A stretch of DNA of 64,000 bases from the NCBI RefSeq assembly GCF_051020765.1, contig NC_134941.1, positions 15,252,001 to 15,316,000 on the forward strand, given 5' to 3'. The translations under genes and the position numbers were made by a program. The DNA comes from Lasioglossum baleicum (lineage: Eukaryota; Arthropoda; Insecta; Hymenoptera; Halictidae). Positions 13,614 to 26,996 of this stretch are shown one piece after another; position 1 is the stretch's first letter, and every line of letters begins with the position of its first letter. The notes under the pieces are model-generated. The model did no database searches, had not been told where the DNA came from, and saw nothing but the letters and a program-made list of their open reading frames with translations.

Positions 13614-16600
13614 CGTACGTGCACAGTTAGAACACCGGCTTTTAGCTGTGCGTTTCTTCGTCCTTCGCGTCGTAGTTTACGATTTCGCGGCGTGAAGCGA
13701 TTACGACCGTTTTGTGTTCGCACTACCCACCTCGTCGGTCGTCACGTTCTGCAGGATCCACGGAGGCGGTCGTCTCTCTGTTTCTTCGAAGGTAGTTGAA
13801 GAGGATCCCCGAGGTATCCACCAGGAAATTGGCGCGAATCTCTTGTTTCTGTTTAGCTATTCACCGATTCGATCTCCCCAATTGGAAAATGATTTTTCCC
13901 CCGTGGACTCGCGGCGGTGGTCCCCCTCGCGGTTCTGAGCACACGGCCGCGTTTTACGAGTTCACCGACTCCGTGAATCGCGATCTGCTATCAGAATGAA
14001 GGCTTTTCTTAAGGCCGTCTCGTACTTATGTCGCTGCCCCCACCTACGGGGCAACGCGCCGCGAGCTCTCCTCAAGTTCTTGAGCGTTCGAGCCCGAACA
14101 ACTATGCCCCCCTCTGAACATAGAAAAGGAAATACGTGCCAGGACAGACGACACACTTTCGTTCGTTCGGTCGTACAGTTCGGTTCGCCCGCTCCTCTTT
14201 CGGCCCGTTCTTTCTTTCCCTCGGTTCACCACCTCGGTGCAGGGTTCGCTCTCTTCTTTCGTCTTCGCTCTCTCACACTTTTCCTCGCGCTCCCCAACGA
14301 CCCATCAATCTCGTTTTCTTATTCATTTCTTCGGACCAGAAATAAAGTTTGTCCGGTATGCGTACACGGTATGCGAACCGGTGAACGTTCTAGAGATGCA
14401 AGAAGTCAGTTTCAATTCATCTACGATTTCTATGTATACTGCATCGCGTGCCGCGTTTCGGTAAAATCGTTCGTTTCATCGCGTTCCACATTCCTGTGAC
14501 TATTCGAAATCCATAAAATCCGTAATCTTCTATGGCAAAGAGTTAATGAGTCATTGGTAGAAATGGTTCAGCCACGGAGACTCCACCTCGTCGCTCGAGG
14601 GTTATGCGAAAAGCCCATATAAGTCGAGCCTACTTGGCAGTGACTCTCTTCCAGCTTCCAATTAGTAATTAGAAAACTGTACTTCTTAGAATTTCGCGCA
14701 ACCTTAATTGCAAGGCGCGCACGAACAGGTCAACTTCTTCGATCGTTCTAACGAACAATTCTTTGATGTCGCAACGAGAGAAAAGATTAATCCGACGATT
14801 CGATACTCGAAACCAGGTGTTCAATTTTACCTGCGGATTTGATGCGTTTAAAACGAATATGCGCGAGCAAGACGCAAGGAAAGCGAACGCGTCCATCGAA
14901 GCTTTTAATCGTTGGACGCCGCGCCGCGCCGTGAGTTCTACGCTCGCAACCCTAACGGCAAAAACGGATCCGCCGAGGGACATTCTCCTCGACAAAGGCG
15001 TCGCTTTAGCACGCTGCCCGTCCAGTGGATTCCTAATCCCAAGAAAGTCGTTGTATTTGTTCCACGAGCGATTCAGTTTCCCCGGACCGTGGCTAAACAG
15101 TATTCGATACCCGTCCGCACGCACAATCGAGCGGTTTTTGCGAGGTTTCACTCGAGTCGATTCTCGAGTCGCGCGGGTGACTGATCTCCGATCAATCGAC
15201 AGAATTCAATCAGCCATTTTTTCGATATCTGACGGCGAAAAACACGGTTCGAGGCTGTTTTTGTCACGAATCCCGCGAGGTCCGGCACTGTTTAACTGTT
15301 TACGCAAACCATCGACCATCGACAGAAATTCTGTATAGTTACAATCTATTTTATACGGATTATTTACCTGAAGAAACATCGAGGCTCGGAAACGTAACTC
15401 ATTTTAGCTTGTGAAACGCGACACTGAAACGATCGGATTCATTTCCTCCAGTTTATGAAAACGGTCCATACCGGGTTTGAGAATTTCCCGTCGACGCGCG
15501 GTTGCTCTTCATGGGATCTTCACGGTTGGATCGACTGGATCCTCGATCGCGAAGCCACTTTACCTTGCGCTGCTTCGTTCCGGCATCGTTGCACGAGCTT
15601 TTAATCCCGGTTTTACTTAACCCGTCCTCGTTTTCCACACGTCGGACGCATTCCCTTTCGATTTACCGGCGATCAGGCCGAACGATAAACGAACCTCTAG
15701 TCTCTTCCTCTGCCCTTCATCTTGTTCTTATAGGGCTGTCGACCGCGTTACGCACGATCCCCCGATACCGCGAATCCTTTTGCAGCCGTTTCCTCGCGGA
15801 TCCGAGCATTATCCGAGCCGTTCACGAGCCAAAACGATTAACTACTTTTCCAGTTTTCTTATAAGTTACTGCCAAAGCACTGGTTTCGTCCCTAACTTTT
15901 TCCATTTCGTATAAATTTCTTTAAAAACGAATATCCCTCCATCAGATATTTCTCTGGTTTTTATTTTGCGGAACTAATCGTTGAAACACACTCCATCTTG
16001 CTACAGGAAGCTTGCGTGTCACGTCAGATCAGACGTTTGTTCACCCAACACGATCATTTGGGGAGAAATCTCGATTTCCGCCCCGCGGTCATTCAAATCC
16101 CAGCGAAATCGAACAATATTGCGACGCAACGCTTTCTGAACGCTCTTGCTCTTCCTCTCAAGAACATGAAAGACTTTCCTAGGGAAAATTCGCTACGTAA
16201 GTACACGGTTCGATTGACGTGCACCGGTATTATATTCTGACGATGGTCGTCGCGAATCGTCGTGCGACGACGCGACGCGACGCGACGCTGACAAATTCGT
16301 ATCGATTTCTTCAGTCGCGATTTCTTCGCTCTTAATCTGAGCACTGGAAAAGGAAAACTGGAGCAAGTTTCACTCGTGAAAAATCTCGGTTTTATATAGC
16401 GTCGAGAGTACGTGTTTTCGACGTTCGGACGTCGAAATCGGATTTCGAAATCTTCGAAAAAAACTATAAACTATTTTTAGTTTTGAACTGTACGGAGATT
16501 TGACTTCGCGAGGGCACGTTTGACTGATTTCCCGTTGGCTGAGCGACGATAATGGCGATGTCGGTGGCACGGTGGTTTCAGGAAAAGTCAAGGGACTGAC

Positions 16601-19600
16601 TTTCTTCGTCGCGCGAAACTTCATGGCTTGATCCTGGCTTTATTTCTTTGACCCGCCACTTAGAACGGAATGCACCACCGCTACGATCCCGCTGAACGTC
16701 CAACGACAGATGCCGATCGCAATACCGCGACAACATTCCGCTCCATATCTGTGATCTTCCCGGGACTCGATTTTTGAATCGATCGCCTACGATCCCGGAT
16801 AATGCCTCTTAACCATTGCCACGATTCGTATCGGCCGTAATACGCTCGTTTTTCTGACTCGATGCCTTATGCTGCCTTCGACCCGCGTCATCCCTCTGCT
16901 TCCGCTATGGCGGTCAACTTCAGCTTTCTATCTGCATTCTGCGGTCAAAAGTAGTTTTTCGCATAGGCAATCTTTGAAAATTTCATGCTATTTTAAGACA
17001 GAAATCTTTCTCGGCAACCTAGCGTAACACGTAACACTGTAGCTTTCATGGAAGTCGATCGCAAGACAGCTAGGATGATCGATGGCTCGCCGAGATGGAG
17101 CGAAAGCATTACGCAAAGCTTTTCCCTTTCGAAACCTCGTTCCTCTCCGATTACCGGGGCGAAGTTTATTTCGTCTTTTTTTTCAACGGTATGCAAATCG
17201 GCGTTCGTCGAGCGAGCGAGGTTCTGTTTGCTCTCGCTCTCCCGCCGCGCCGCGCCGCGTCGCATCGAAAGGGACAGGGAACCGAGAGAGGAGAGGCGAG
17301 GAGGGGAAAGATCTGTTGACCGGGTAGAACGAAGTAGAAAGAAGCCTCATCGTAGAATGTGTTTAACGTGTGACTGACGGTTCGAGCGCGTGTTCCCTTT
17401 CGCGAGCCCCGCGAAGTCGTTTTATTCGCGGTTTCCTTCGAGAGGCCGGTGTTTACATCGGCGCGGCGCGGCGCGGCGTCTCGGAATTAACAGCGTTAAC
17501 CGACCCGATACGTGATGCCGATCCCCGGTCGTAGAGTGCCGCTGCACACACCTTTAATTACAGGCCTCGCTTGTATGTAATTGACAGCGGCCCGGCAAGG
17601 TAATTGATTTTCGCCGGTTGTTTGTTTAATTGTGACAAACGACCAGCCGGATTCGATGCCGGCGTGTAAACGCCTCTCTGCCCGGGCAAAAGACAAATTA
17701 TTTAACGGGCGAGACGCGTCAGGAGATCCAACAGATTATAGAGCAGGGCCGCACGTGGTCGTTTCCATGATTATCGGGAAAGTTAATTAATAACATCGCG
17801 TGCGAGCGCCGCGATTCCGCGCTGCGTGTCAATGATTTATACACCGAGGATGCGCGAACCTCGTCCGCGAACACGCATTTGTCCGATGCGAGTTTAACCC
17901 CTTGCGCCGAGCACATGGCGCCGATATGCAACCATAACGTGGTGTCCGCGAGTTGCTACAGTTGGAATTTCGAATTTGAACACAGCGAGTTCATACAGGA
18001 TTTTATCCTCGGACGTGGCTCGGAGAAACGGGTCTCTCGCCAAAGAAAATCTCGTTCGAGTAACTTGCAATGTCCCCTTGCATAAATCACGCGTATTCCA
18101 TTAGCACGGGATTTAAATCGTAATCAATTAGTCCGCGATAGAGCAGCGCGTATGTGCCCGTTAACGATTTACAGGACGAGGTTTTATGGAAATGCATCTG
18201 GCCTAACCGGCACGAAGAAAACCCGAGCGAGAAGAGGAAGTCCTCAAAGTTTTAGGGTGGAAATACGAGGAGCTTTTTATTCGCGTCCTAAATGGATAAC
18301 AGCGGACACTTAAGATAGAATCGATAAATTTCCGTTTACGGATGAAAGCGCCGCGGCGCGCTTCGGCTTGTGTTCTCCCGTGGAAGCCCGCGATAATGAT
18401 ACGAGATGCGCCGGGGCAACATTAGAATTAGTCTTTACGACGAATAAGAGGATCGCGCGGAGAAACGCTGCGAGTAAGATGTTAATTGGACCAGTCCCGG
18501 TGACGTTTCGCTTCCTGCTGGAAACTGGCTTCGGAGATACGAGTTCAAGCTTTTGTGGGAATACGAAATCGCGGTGAGCGCCTTCCGGCTGTCGCGGATC
18601 GCGGATCGCGGATTCAGCGTGCGAATACGAGGATCGAGCTGAGTTCCGAGTGAAAAATGCGGTCATCCGGGTGATACGTCGGGTCTTAAATTAAATCTCT
18701 ACGGGAGAGATCCTTCGGTCATCGCAAAGATTACTTCTTCGTTTAATCTGCCGTTATTCTGGCATTTTTTCTATATTTTTTTACTGTACTCAACCTCCTC
18801 TTTATGTTCTCCGTCCAAGATTTTAACAAACTGTTTTCGCTCAGGTTGTTAGCTGTTTATACGAAGTCTAAGACAAAGTATAACTATAAATCGACGAAGG
18901 CGTGAACGATGTTAACCGTCGCGCGCATCTTTTCAAGCTTCGAGCGACGCTTGAATCGGCACTCTGTCGGCGTACGAGAGTTAATCGCGCTACATACTCG
19001 TTGTCATAAAGATCCTATCCTGATGCCCTTAGTCTGCACCATCTAGTACCCTATTCTGCCGAATAGTGTCCCCGCAGATTTAACAACGCGAAATTCCAGT
19101 CCGTTCTTTTCGCTCGCTTTTTGTATCGGCTCACGGAGTAACAAGTTCGTTTTGCGCTTATTGCGATTACGCCGAGAGGGTCTCGTTTTAAGGATTTTGT
19201 TCCGCGACGTGCACGCGAAGGGATTATTATGATTATCCCGGTCGAGTCGGTCGTAGAAAGTCGTAAAAAAAAGGAAGACCGTTCGGCTGGGAAAACTGTG
19301 AAACGGTCTCCCGTCCATCGGTCAAAAAAGCTGCGACGCTGCCACGGCCACGCGTTATCTTCCGCGTGCGGTAATACATAAATGTAGAAATATAATTTAT
19401 GAAATTGCTACCTTCCTGACAGAGGGGGAGAGAAAGAGGACGTTGTACCTACCGGTGCTTGGGTGTATCAGGATCGGCGAATCTGCATTGATTTAGTGCC
19501 GCGTAAGTACCGTGATTACACGACGCGCGAGCAACTTCTCTTTCTACGTGTCCGGTTTGCCTGTGGCCGACAACTCTATTGTGGGTCCAGCGACCGTGCG

Positions 19601-21365
19601 TAAGTTTTCGTAATTATGTAAATGCACCGGGGGAGCGAGCGAGGCAACGCGCAACGTGCTCTCGGAAAAGCCCGGGCCTCTACGGGTTCTATCCGCCGGC
19701 TACAGAACTAGGATCGAATTCAAGCACCTCGACAAGTACCATTCGAATACAAGATTGTTGCCGGCACGCGAACCACACGGTTTCTCGGAAAAATCGTGGA
19801 TCGGCTGCTCCTGGCGTCGAGCGAGACATTGCCGATCCATCGGAGACCATTAATTAGTTTTTTCCATTCAATCGTCGTCGCGTAACTCATCCTTCGATCT
19901 TTCTGATTCGTCTATAATTTGACGAGCGCAAAAATCTCTGCGCAATCAATGCCAGAGCGACCTTCCAGGCTGAAGATACGAGGCTCGGTAAAAAGTGCTA
20001 ATTAGATTGTCACCTCTGCCTGGTTCCCTAAAAAAGCAGCGGCGTATAGATAATCCGGGGAGCAAATCGCAGGAAGTGGAAACATAAACGTGGCCGGTTC
20101 ACTGTCCCCGTTCTCCCTACCTTTTTATGCTTGTCAAGGTAGCTCGTTCGGGTTCCCGAAGGTCTCTTACCGGTTAAATGGCGCGGTTCCCCGCTTAAAA
20201 AATCATCTGTTCCTGTCCCCCGTAATTCTTTCTGCGCGTACAGGTGGCTCGGCCGGATTTCTGCGTTTCTCTCGCCGGTTGCATCGGTAGTTTCCCGCTT
20301 AAAAAATGATCACGTTCGCGGGAGGATCGTGTTCGCGCACGCGGCGGATTCCACATGTCGAAGAAACAGGAGCATCGGCCCGGCACGCGTTATAAATATT
20401 GATCGTGCGTGCGAAGTCGGGCCGCTCGAATTATCTCGGGCATCGCGGGGATCGATCACGTTTGTTAATCACGTTCCTTCCCGCCGACAGGTAGCCGCTG
20501 CTGACCACTGTATCCTGGCCGGCCGTGTTGTATGCCACCTGTGCCCAGTCCCGGTGCACGATCTCTCGCTCTCTCGCTCTCTAGCTCTCTCGTTCGAGTC
20601 TTCCATCTGCACACGCGGCCCGAGTCACAGAAAACGAGACGAGACGAGATTCCTTAATTAAGTTCTTGCAAATCTCGCGACTTGAACGGTGTCCGTGGCC
20701 AGGTCAAGAGGTCCCTCGCGAGATGTTAATCGGAAGCTTTTGCGCCTTTGCGGGAACTACTCGCTGCCCTATAGGGTTGCTGGAATTCCCCGTTGCGGAT
20801 AGAACCCCGAGGCTCTATCTAAAATATTTGACCAGCCCGCTGTTTGACTTCTCCGCTTCCTGTCTGGGTCCTCTGTCGTCCCTCGGTCATCTTTCCCCCT
20901 TGCTGGCTCACAGTACGATGATTCGGTTTCCCCTGAGCTGGACCGAGTTTTTCTCGTACAATTATTAAACACTTGTTCGATTCGCAAATAGCGCGCAATT
21001 GAGACCGGAAAGTGTAAAGATAGCAACGTATCTTGCAAAAACGTGGAATTGGCGCCGTTAATGGCTGGTTTCAATTGCTAACAACTAGAAAACAAAGTCG
21101 AAAACAAAGCCGTAGAAAAGTCGTAATATTCGCGACTTTCGCTTTAAGAATCGCTTTGAAACTCGCCGTTTCAAATATTTAGCGCGTGTACCTCGGTGTG
21201 TGCGACCAATTGTGGGCCTTGTCAGGACCCAGCGGGCCCCGATGAGAAAGTTCCTGCGGAACCAATTATTCAAAAGTAACCATTTCCCCGGTAACCACCG
21301 TTAATTGGACGGCGCTGGTAATATTTCTTTCTTACAATTTTGCTTTCGTGAGAATATGCAGCTGC

Positions 21366-21367
<2 letters not shown>

Positions 21368-21407
<40 letters not shown>
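21368..21407 (+). repeat. (CT)20 microsatellite
   Basis: Forty bases of uninterrupted CT dinucleotide. It creates a spurious Ser-Leu open frame that should not be read as protein. Confidence 0.95.
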
Positions 21408-21417
<10 letters not shown>

Positions 21418-24400
21418 GCTTGTCTTCTGAAAAGGAACGGTATACACCGTTATCTCGCGAATCGATGTTTACTTTCGTCTCGAGGATTTCATTAAGACGT
21501 ACGAGACGTGGTCGATCGCGAGCGTGCGCCGACGACCCTTTTTTTCGGAAACAATGGACACCGATGAAAGCTTCGTATAAATCCGGGGGCCTTCGTGAGA
21601 ACCCGGCAAACGCAATTAACGAGCGGCGAGCATTAACGGCGTAACGGGAACCGAACGACGCGACGACGCTCTGGAAAAAACGGATTTATGGGTCCACTTT
21701 CAGAAAGCCGGTCGCAGCATCCTCTCGAAATTCGACGATCTCGTTCCACCGTACAGTCTAGTCATTCTGGTTAATAGTCCGGGCTGTAGTCGTCGATCTT
21801 TCGTGACTATCGAAAGCAAAATCGATTTACGGCGATGCCTCGGCACATGTCAAAGAGTTCCGGACTCGTAGAATATCGTACAATACCAGATACAAGTTGT
21901 TTTTTTTTATTTCAGATGGGATCCATCGGATCGTAAGCGTAATAAGAAAGTCCCCGGTTCGGAAAAGCCCGGTGTGCTCGGCCGAGAGTGTCCGATCGGC
22001 CGTTGGAGGTGAAACCGTGTGCGCTTTCGAGAGAAACGCGAAGGATCGTTCTATCGGGGACCGTCTATCGCGGGTAGTTTATTTGTAGCGTAATTACTAG
22101 TCCACGAGCGAGGCCATTACGTCTAGCCTCGGTGCTATTACACGGCACAGTCGAGGTGTTGTTCTGATTGGCGGGGAAACACACAATGTTGGTAGAATGG
22201 TAGCTCTACGCCAGTCTACGGGCTCGCGCCGCGCGATCCGCGCGCGATTATATAGAAATTAATGGCCGATTATGTTGCAACGCGTCCCGAGCCGCGGAAT
22301 TTCTTCGCGTGCTCGTAACACACAGCCCGCTTGTATAAATACAACCGATTAGCCGGCGTTTCTAACGAAGCTAAACGCTCCAACCGTTTCTAATTCGCGT
22401 CGATCCTCTACTCTTACTTTTCTCCGCGTTCGTCCCGGCATTTCCAAGCTGAACCCCTCGCGCGTGAACACACATTCTTTCCAATGTTTCCATTCGCACC
22501 AGGATCGTAGACCGTCCGTACACGCAATCTGTTCGCGTGTGTGAAGTCGCGACGAGATGAAACGCGCCGATTGCTCGGTGTCGTGCAGTCTAGATTCATT
22601 TTATAGCAATTAGCCCGGTTCGATATGCTTCACTGTATCTCATTTGCCTCGTTCGGTTACCAATTAACATTCCTTTCGGTTTTTCGCAATTACTTCGAAA
22701 TTCTTCGTAATACTTTAACGATTCGACGATGTTCTAATTAGCTTGCGCGATGAACTCTCGCTCAAATAAAATCGCAAAATCTCGAGGCATGACACTTCTA
22801 TTACATGTTCTGGAATTTGTTAGAGGAAAATTCAGAAGAATAGAACTTCTGAAAGGGTCGAAACGAGTGGAATTTTTTCAAAGATTCGGAAGAAGATTAG
22901 GAGATGAACGAAGTCGCTCGCACAACACAAGCGATAAAGCCCTCTTATCTGGAGCGAATAATGGCGAGGAATCGAGTGCACGATTGACTCGGATTCGTCG
23001 CACGTGCACAGAGAGAACAAAAGGTTTCCAAAGTTCTCGGTGTCCGGTGTACGTAACGAGAAAGAAGTTTTCGTACGACAGACCCAGATTTCACGCAGTC
23101 ACCCTGCCACGGTTACGCGTTAGTGATTCTTTCCCCGAGCAATCTGCATCTCGTTCCTTTTCAAACAAAGTCTCTGTGTTACGGTTGCGGACAGATAAGA
23201 TCGGTAGCGATCCCGAACACGCGTCACGTTCGCCACGGTTTAAATCTCTGCGTAATCTGCGAGACGCGTTGCGAGAAGCTGCCAGAGAAGCAGCCAACTC
23301 TCGGCCTGTCTGTTAAGCTGCAATGTCTAACTGTACACCGCTGGCTGCACTCCCGGCTGCATGCGCACTCCTGCGCCGATCCTACGAGACGTTCATCCTT
23401 TTAACGCGATCGTACCTCGACGCGAAAATCTCGAACAATTAAAATAAATCCAGACAAATTGTGGCAGAGTTTTGACCGAGATCTCCGGAGGACTCTCGGA
23501 CCGTTATTAATCCACGCCGAGATTCCACAGATCTTTTTGTCCGGTCGACGCATTAACGAGCCCGAGGATCAATTTCAGCCGTGATCATCGATCCGATACT
23601 TTCACTGAGTCGTGCTGATATCGATCGCACAGGATCTACGCGTGACGCGGGTCCCTCGCCGTCAATTACACGCTCGGTAGCTCGATCACGGGCATGAAAT
23701 TAATACCATTAGGAGAAAGTACATACGCGCAGGCTGGTATTTGCATTTGTCGTGAAATGGAGCACGGATCGTTGTATCAACGGTAATCTGCGGCTCGAAC
23801 AATAAGACAAACCTGTACGACCTAGATCTGCCGCGCCGCGCCGCGTTGATCGTTGATCGTTTGGTATCGAACGTCGCGTCGCATCGACAGGATCCACTTG
23901 CGTGTCGCTTACGGTCGCTTGGACTCGGTCATGCTGGAAAGGCAATGAAAAGGATCTCTCTCTCTGTCTCTCTATTGATGATCCCGAGCAATCGGGAAGT
24001 GACTCAGTCGCTGATCGATCGCGGTCTAGCCGCGGAAGCAAGAAACGATTCTTCCCTGAATCGGTCGATCGACAAAGAACCCTGGAATCTTGTCGCCGAG
24101 ACTCTTGGAGCGGTGACGATTGCACGATCGGGACCGGTTGCGCTTCCAGGAAGGACTCCCACGTGTTGCAAACGAAAGTAGCCAGTTGCATGAAACGAAC
24201 ATTTCCTGGTACCCTTTTGTTTCGCGAAACGGTGAGCCAACTCTGCGACGAATATGTAGCTAGAAAAGTTTCCCAGACTCTCTCTAAGAATTACAGTCGG
24301 AGTGGACACCTTTTAAAAACTAATCGCCTTTTTAAAATTCGATCGACACGATAGAACAGGAATTCAGAATTGAAACAAAAGCTGGAGAAAGAATTAGAAG

Positions 24401-26940
24401 ATTTTAGGAATGGATGGTGAGAAAAGTGTGAAATAAGAAACGGAGGTATAACGATCGCGAAATGGGTAATCGGTCTATAACTCTATATCCCGTTTCGCTC
24501 GGGATTCCTTGGAAAGGGGTAACTTTCTCGTTACGATTTCTGACCGGTGTCGATTCAATTACGCGCGGTTCCATTCGCGGAACGGCCCGACAACGTCCGG
24601 CAGAAGGAGATCGGACGAGAAATGGGTTAATTGTCTTCTAAAAGACGCCTCTTGTACCCGACGCGAGCTAGTCATTACGTTCCCCGTGTGGATAAATAAA
24701 TTGGGTGTTGCCGGAGCGCCTCGTTTGCCCGTTCCGCGGACCTGTCTCGCTTGTTACTTGTAACGCACAGTTCTTCCACGTTTTTCGGCGAAAGCGTACT
24801 CTCGTTAGCGTACCAACGCCGGACACGGGACCCTAAACACCTGGAATTCCTTCTTCTTTAACGATTCGACGACTTTTAACGAGCCCAGCGATAATTACTC
24901 CGAGTTCTGGGACTCGGAATCCTCCGTTTCTTCAAATATGTTTCACTTTTTCAAATTTCGTCGCTGCTGCAAGAAGAACAAACACCCAGGGAAAAGCGAA
25001 GACGACCGTGTTTCGAGAGCGCGCGGCTTTCAAAATTTCTCGGATCCATCCAAGACGATGGATCACGTGGGTCCTAGTCGGTTTCGCACCCGCTGCACCG
25101 GGGCACGGCGAATTTCTTTAGGGGCCGACGAAAGTATTCGAAAGTCGCGGTGATCCCCGGGCAGAAAAGTTAACCTAAAAATCGTGAAAGTTTTCACGCG
25201 ATGGGTCTCTCGCGGCTCCGATTTGTCAGGCCGGCAACGAGATCCACGTTCAACGAACGAAGCCCACCGTGACGATCCCGACGAATCGCCGCGACGCGAT
25301 CCGTTTTCCTCTCTTCCCCGTTTAACACGATCGTTCCGCCGGTTTTTCACGGCTCGAGTCTCCTCGACGAGGATTTTCGGATTAAAGGGGGCCGCGCTGC
25401 ATAATACATATCCACAGCAAGAAATCATTGTTCTTGCCGGCGCATTCCATCACATTACGATCACGGTGGGTGGACCGGTGGAAAGCGAATCGAACGAATA
25501 AACTTGAGTGGCCGAGTTTTTTTCGAGTTTGCCCGGGCTTCTATTTAAAAGGTCCGGGGAAAAAACTAATTCTACCGATCGACCGTAATTACAATCCTAA
25601 TCGAGTGTGACCAACCGCTGGACCATTTACCCGAGAACTAGATTAAAGCCTCCTTTCCCCCGCTCTATCTACGCGCGGCACTCTTTTGAATATTCAGCGA
25701 GCACCAAAGTTTCTCGCGAATATTTCGTTGTGTCTCGATCCTCGTGATCCCCGTGGTCGATTAACTCGCAAAAAATTGCCCGATCCCTGCGGAGTATGAA
25801 GTCATTCGCGGCGTCCAGTTTAATCGAGCGAGGACTCGTAATTATCGGAACCAATCAGATCCTTCTCGGATAACGTTCGAACACGGTTGCTGCAATTTCT
25901 ACGGACTTTTATGCGTGCGGAATACGAGAGGCCCTCTTCGGTGGCTTTCATTGCTAATTTGTTCCGGCTGGGAACACGCTCGTCGACGTCTCCGTGACGA
26001 GAAGCGTTGTTTATCTTTCCCGATTGGACATCCGAGACCGAAGGCCGGGGAGAAGTTCCGATGAAAAATTAATCAATTCGTTTGCACGGTGGAAATGCAT
26101 TTCGCGATCTTCTGTACGCTCGTCTGGAGAAATTCTAGGCGCGAACGACGTTTAGGATTCATTAGGACAAAGAACCATTACCGGCCCCGGTAATTTTTCA
26201 ACAAGGAGCAATCAGAAGCAGCGACCGCTCACGTAGCGGCCCGCGAAACAATAAATTTCCCCGCGGCTGCTCGAGATTGAATTAAACAAAGAACAGCCTC
26301 GAGCGCCCTATGAAAGAATCAACTCACGTTGTCGCTGTATTTCACGCAGGAACAGGAAAAAGTAACGGAGGCAGACAGAGACATGTGTACGTGCGGGGAA
26401 AGTGATTTTTTCGCGAAATCCTGCCAATCGATCTCACCGATGGCACGGTGTCAAGACCGTTCGACGGCTAGACAGATTATCTTGACAAGGAAACCGACCG
26501 AATGGGTAAACAGTTGAAGCGATCGTCGTGGTTTTCTTTTGATTAGCAAGTAGCTGGATGTTCTTTGAAGAGAATCAACTTTGTCAGAACATCGTTTCAA
26601 GTCTTCATTAAACCCATTACCTAAAAAAGCTTAATGGAAAACTTGTGCTACGAAGACAAATATTGTTTCAATTTCCATGTTTTCTTGCTCGTTGCACGCG
26701 CGTTTGTTTAATGGATTGCTCGAGGGAAAATTTGAGGTCTAAGAATCCAGGCAAATAATATTGAAGAAGCCAGCAGCAGAATAGAAAAGGGCGTACTCGA
26801 GTACTTATTTATACTTCACCACTGAATCTCACGGAAAAAGGAAACTAGAACTTCGTTTATCGACTTCCAAACATTCCCAACGTTATCCACCGGAGGTAAA
26901 GACCCATTAGATTGCAACATATTACTTATAAACGCGTGAC

Positions 26941-26964
26941 TAATAATAATAATAATAATAATAA
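26941..26964 (+). repeat. (TAA)8 microsatellite
   Basis: Eight TAA units lie about 30 bp beyond the PRIM1 stop codon, in its likely 3' untranslated region. An A/T run follows directly. Confidence 0.9.
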
Positions 26965-26996
26965 AAATATATATTTATATTACCGCGATACGTTCC

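Larger units (their letters stand above)
9001..18000. other. Gene-free CpG-rich DNA, part 2
   Basis: No coding region can be supported. The stretch holds a CTT-rich pyrimidine tract near 10,236-10,261, a (GA)10 tract, a tandem AAACGAGC repeat and a CGACG tandem near 16,265-16,290. It also holds GGCGC arrays at 11,411, 14,918, 17,243 and 17,461. The longest open frames (201 codons from 9,853 and 191 from 14,763, both plus) have the basic, Ser-rich composition of chance frames and no recognisable domain. Confidence 0.6.
18001..26996. other. Gene-free DNA, part 3
   Basis: No gene is supported. The region holds a tandem GCGGATC run near 18,592-18,612, a CTCTCG/CTCTAG-rich tract near 20,567-20,594 and a diverged direct repeat around CCCGCTTAAAAAAT at about 20,190 and 20,292. 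It also holds a (CT)20 tract, one GGCGC array (23,830-23,844) and a (TAA)8 tract at the right end. A 71-codon plus-strand frame at 24,938-25,153 begins MFHFFKFRRCCKKNK and is discussed as a finding. The A+T content rises from about 26.5 kb. Confidence 0.55.

Noticed and set aside
14618..14641. TATAAG followed by CAGT, resembling a core promoter
   Set aside because: Only 21 bp separate the TATA-like box and the initiator-like A, too short, and no gene follows.
14763..15338. 191-codon plus-strand open frame
   Set aside because: Overlaps a 160-codon frame on the other strand and a GGCGC array; no domain recognised.
22750..23316. 188-codon plus-strand open frame
   Set aside because: Basic, Ser/Arg-rich chance translation with no recognised motif; the other strand is also open.
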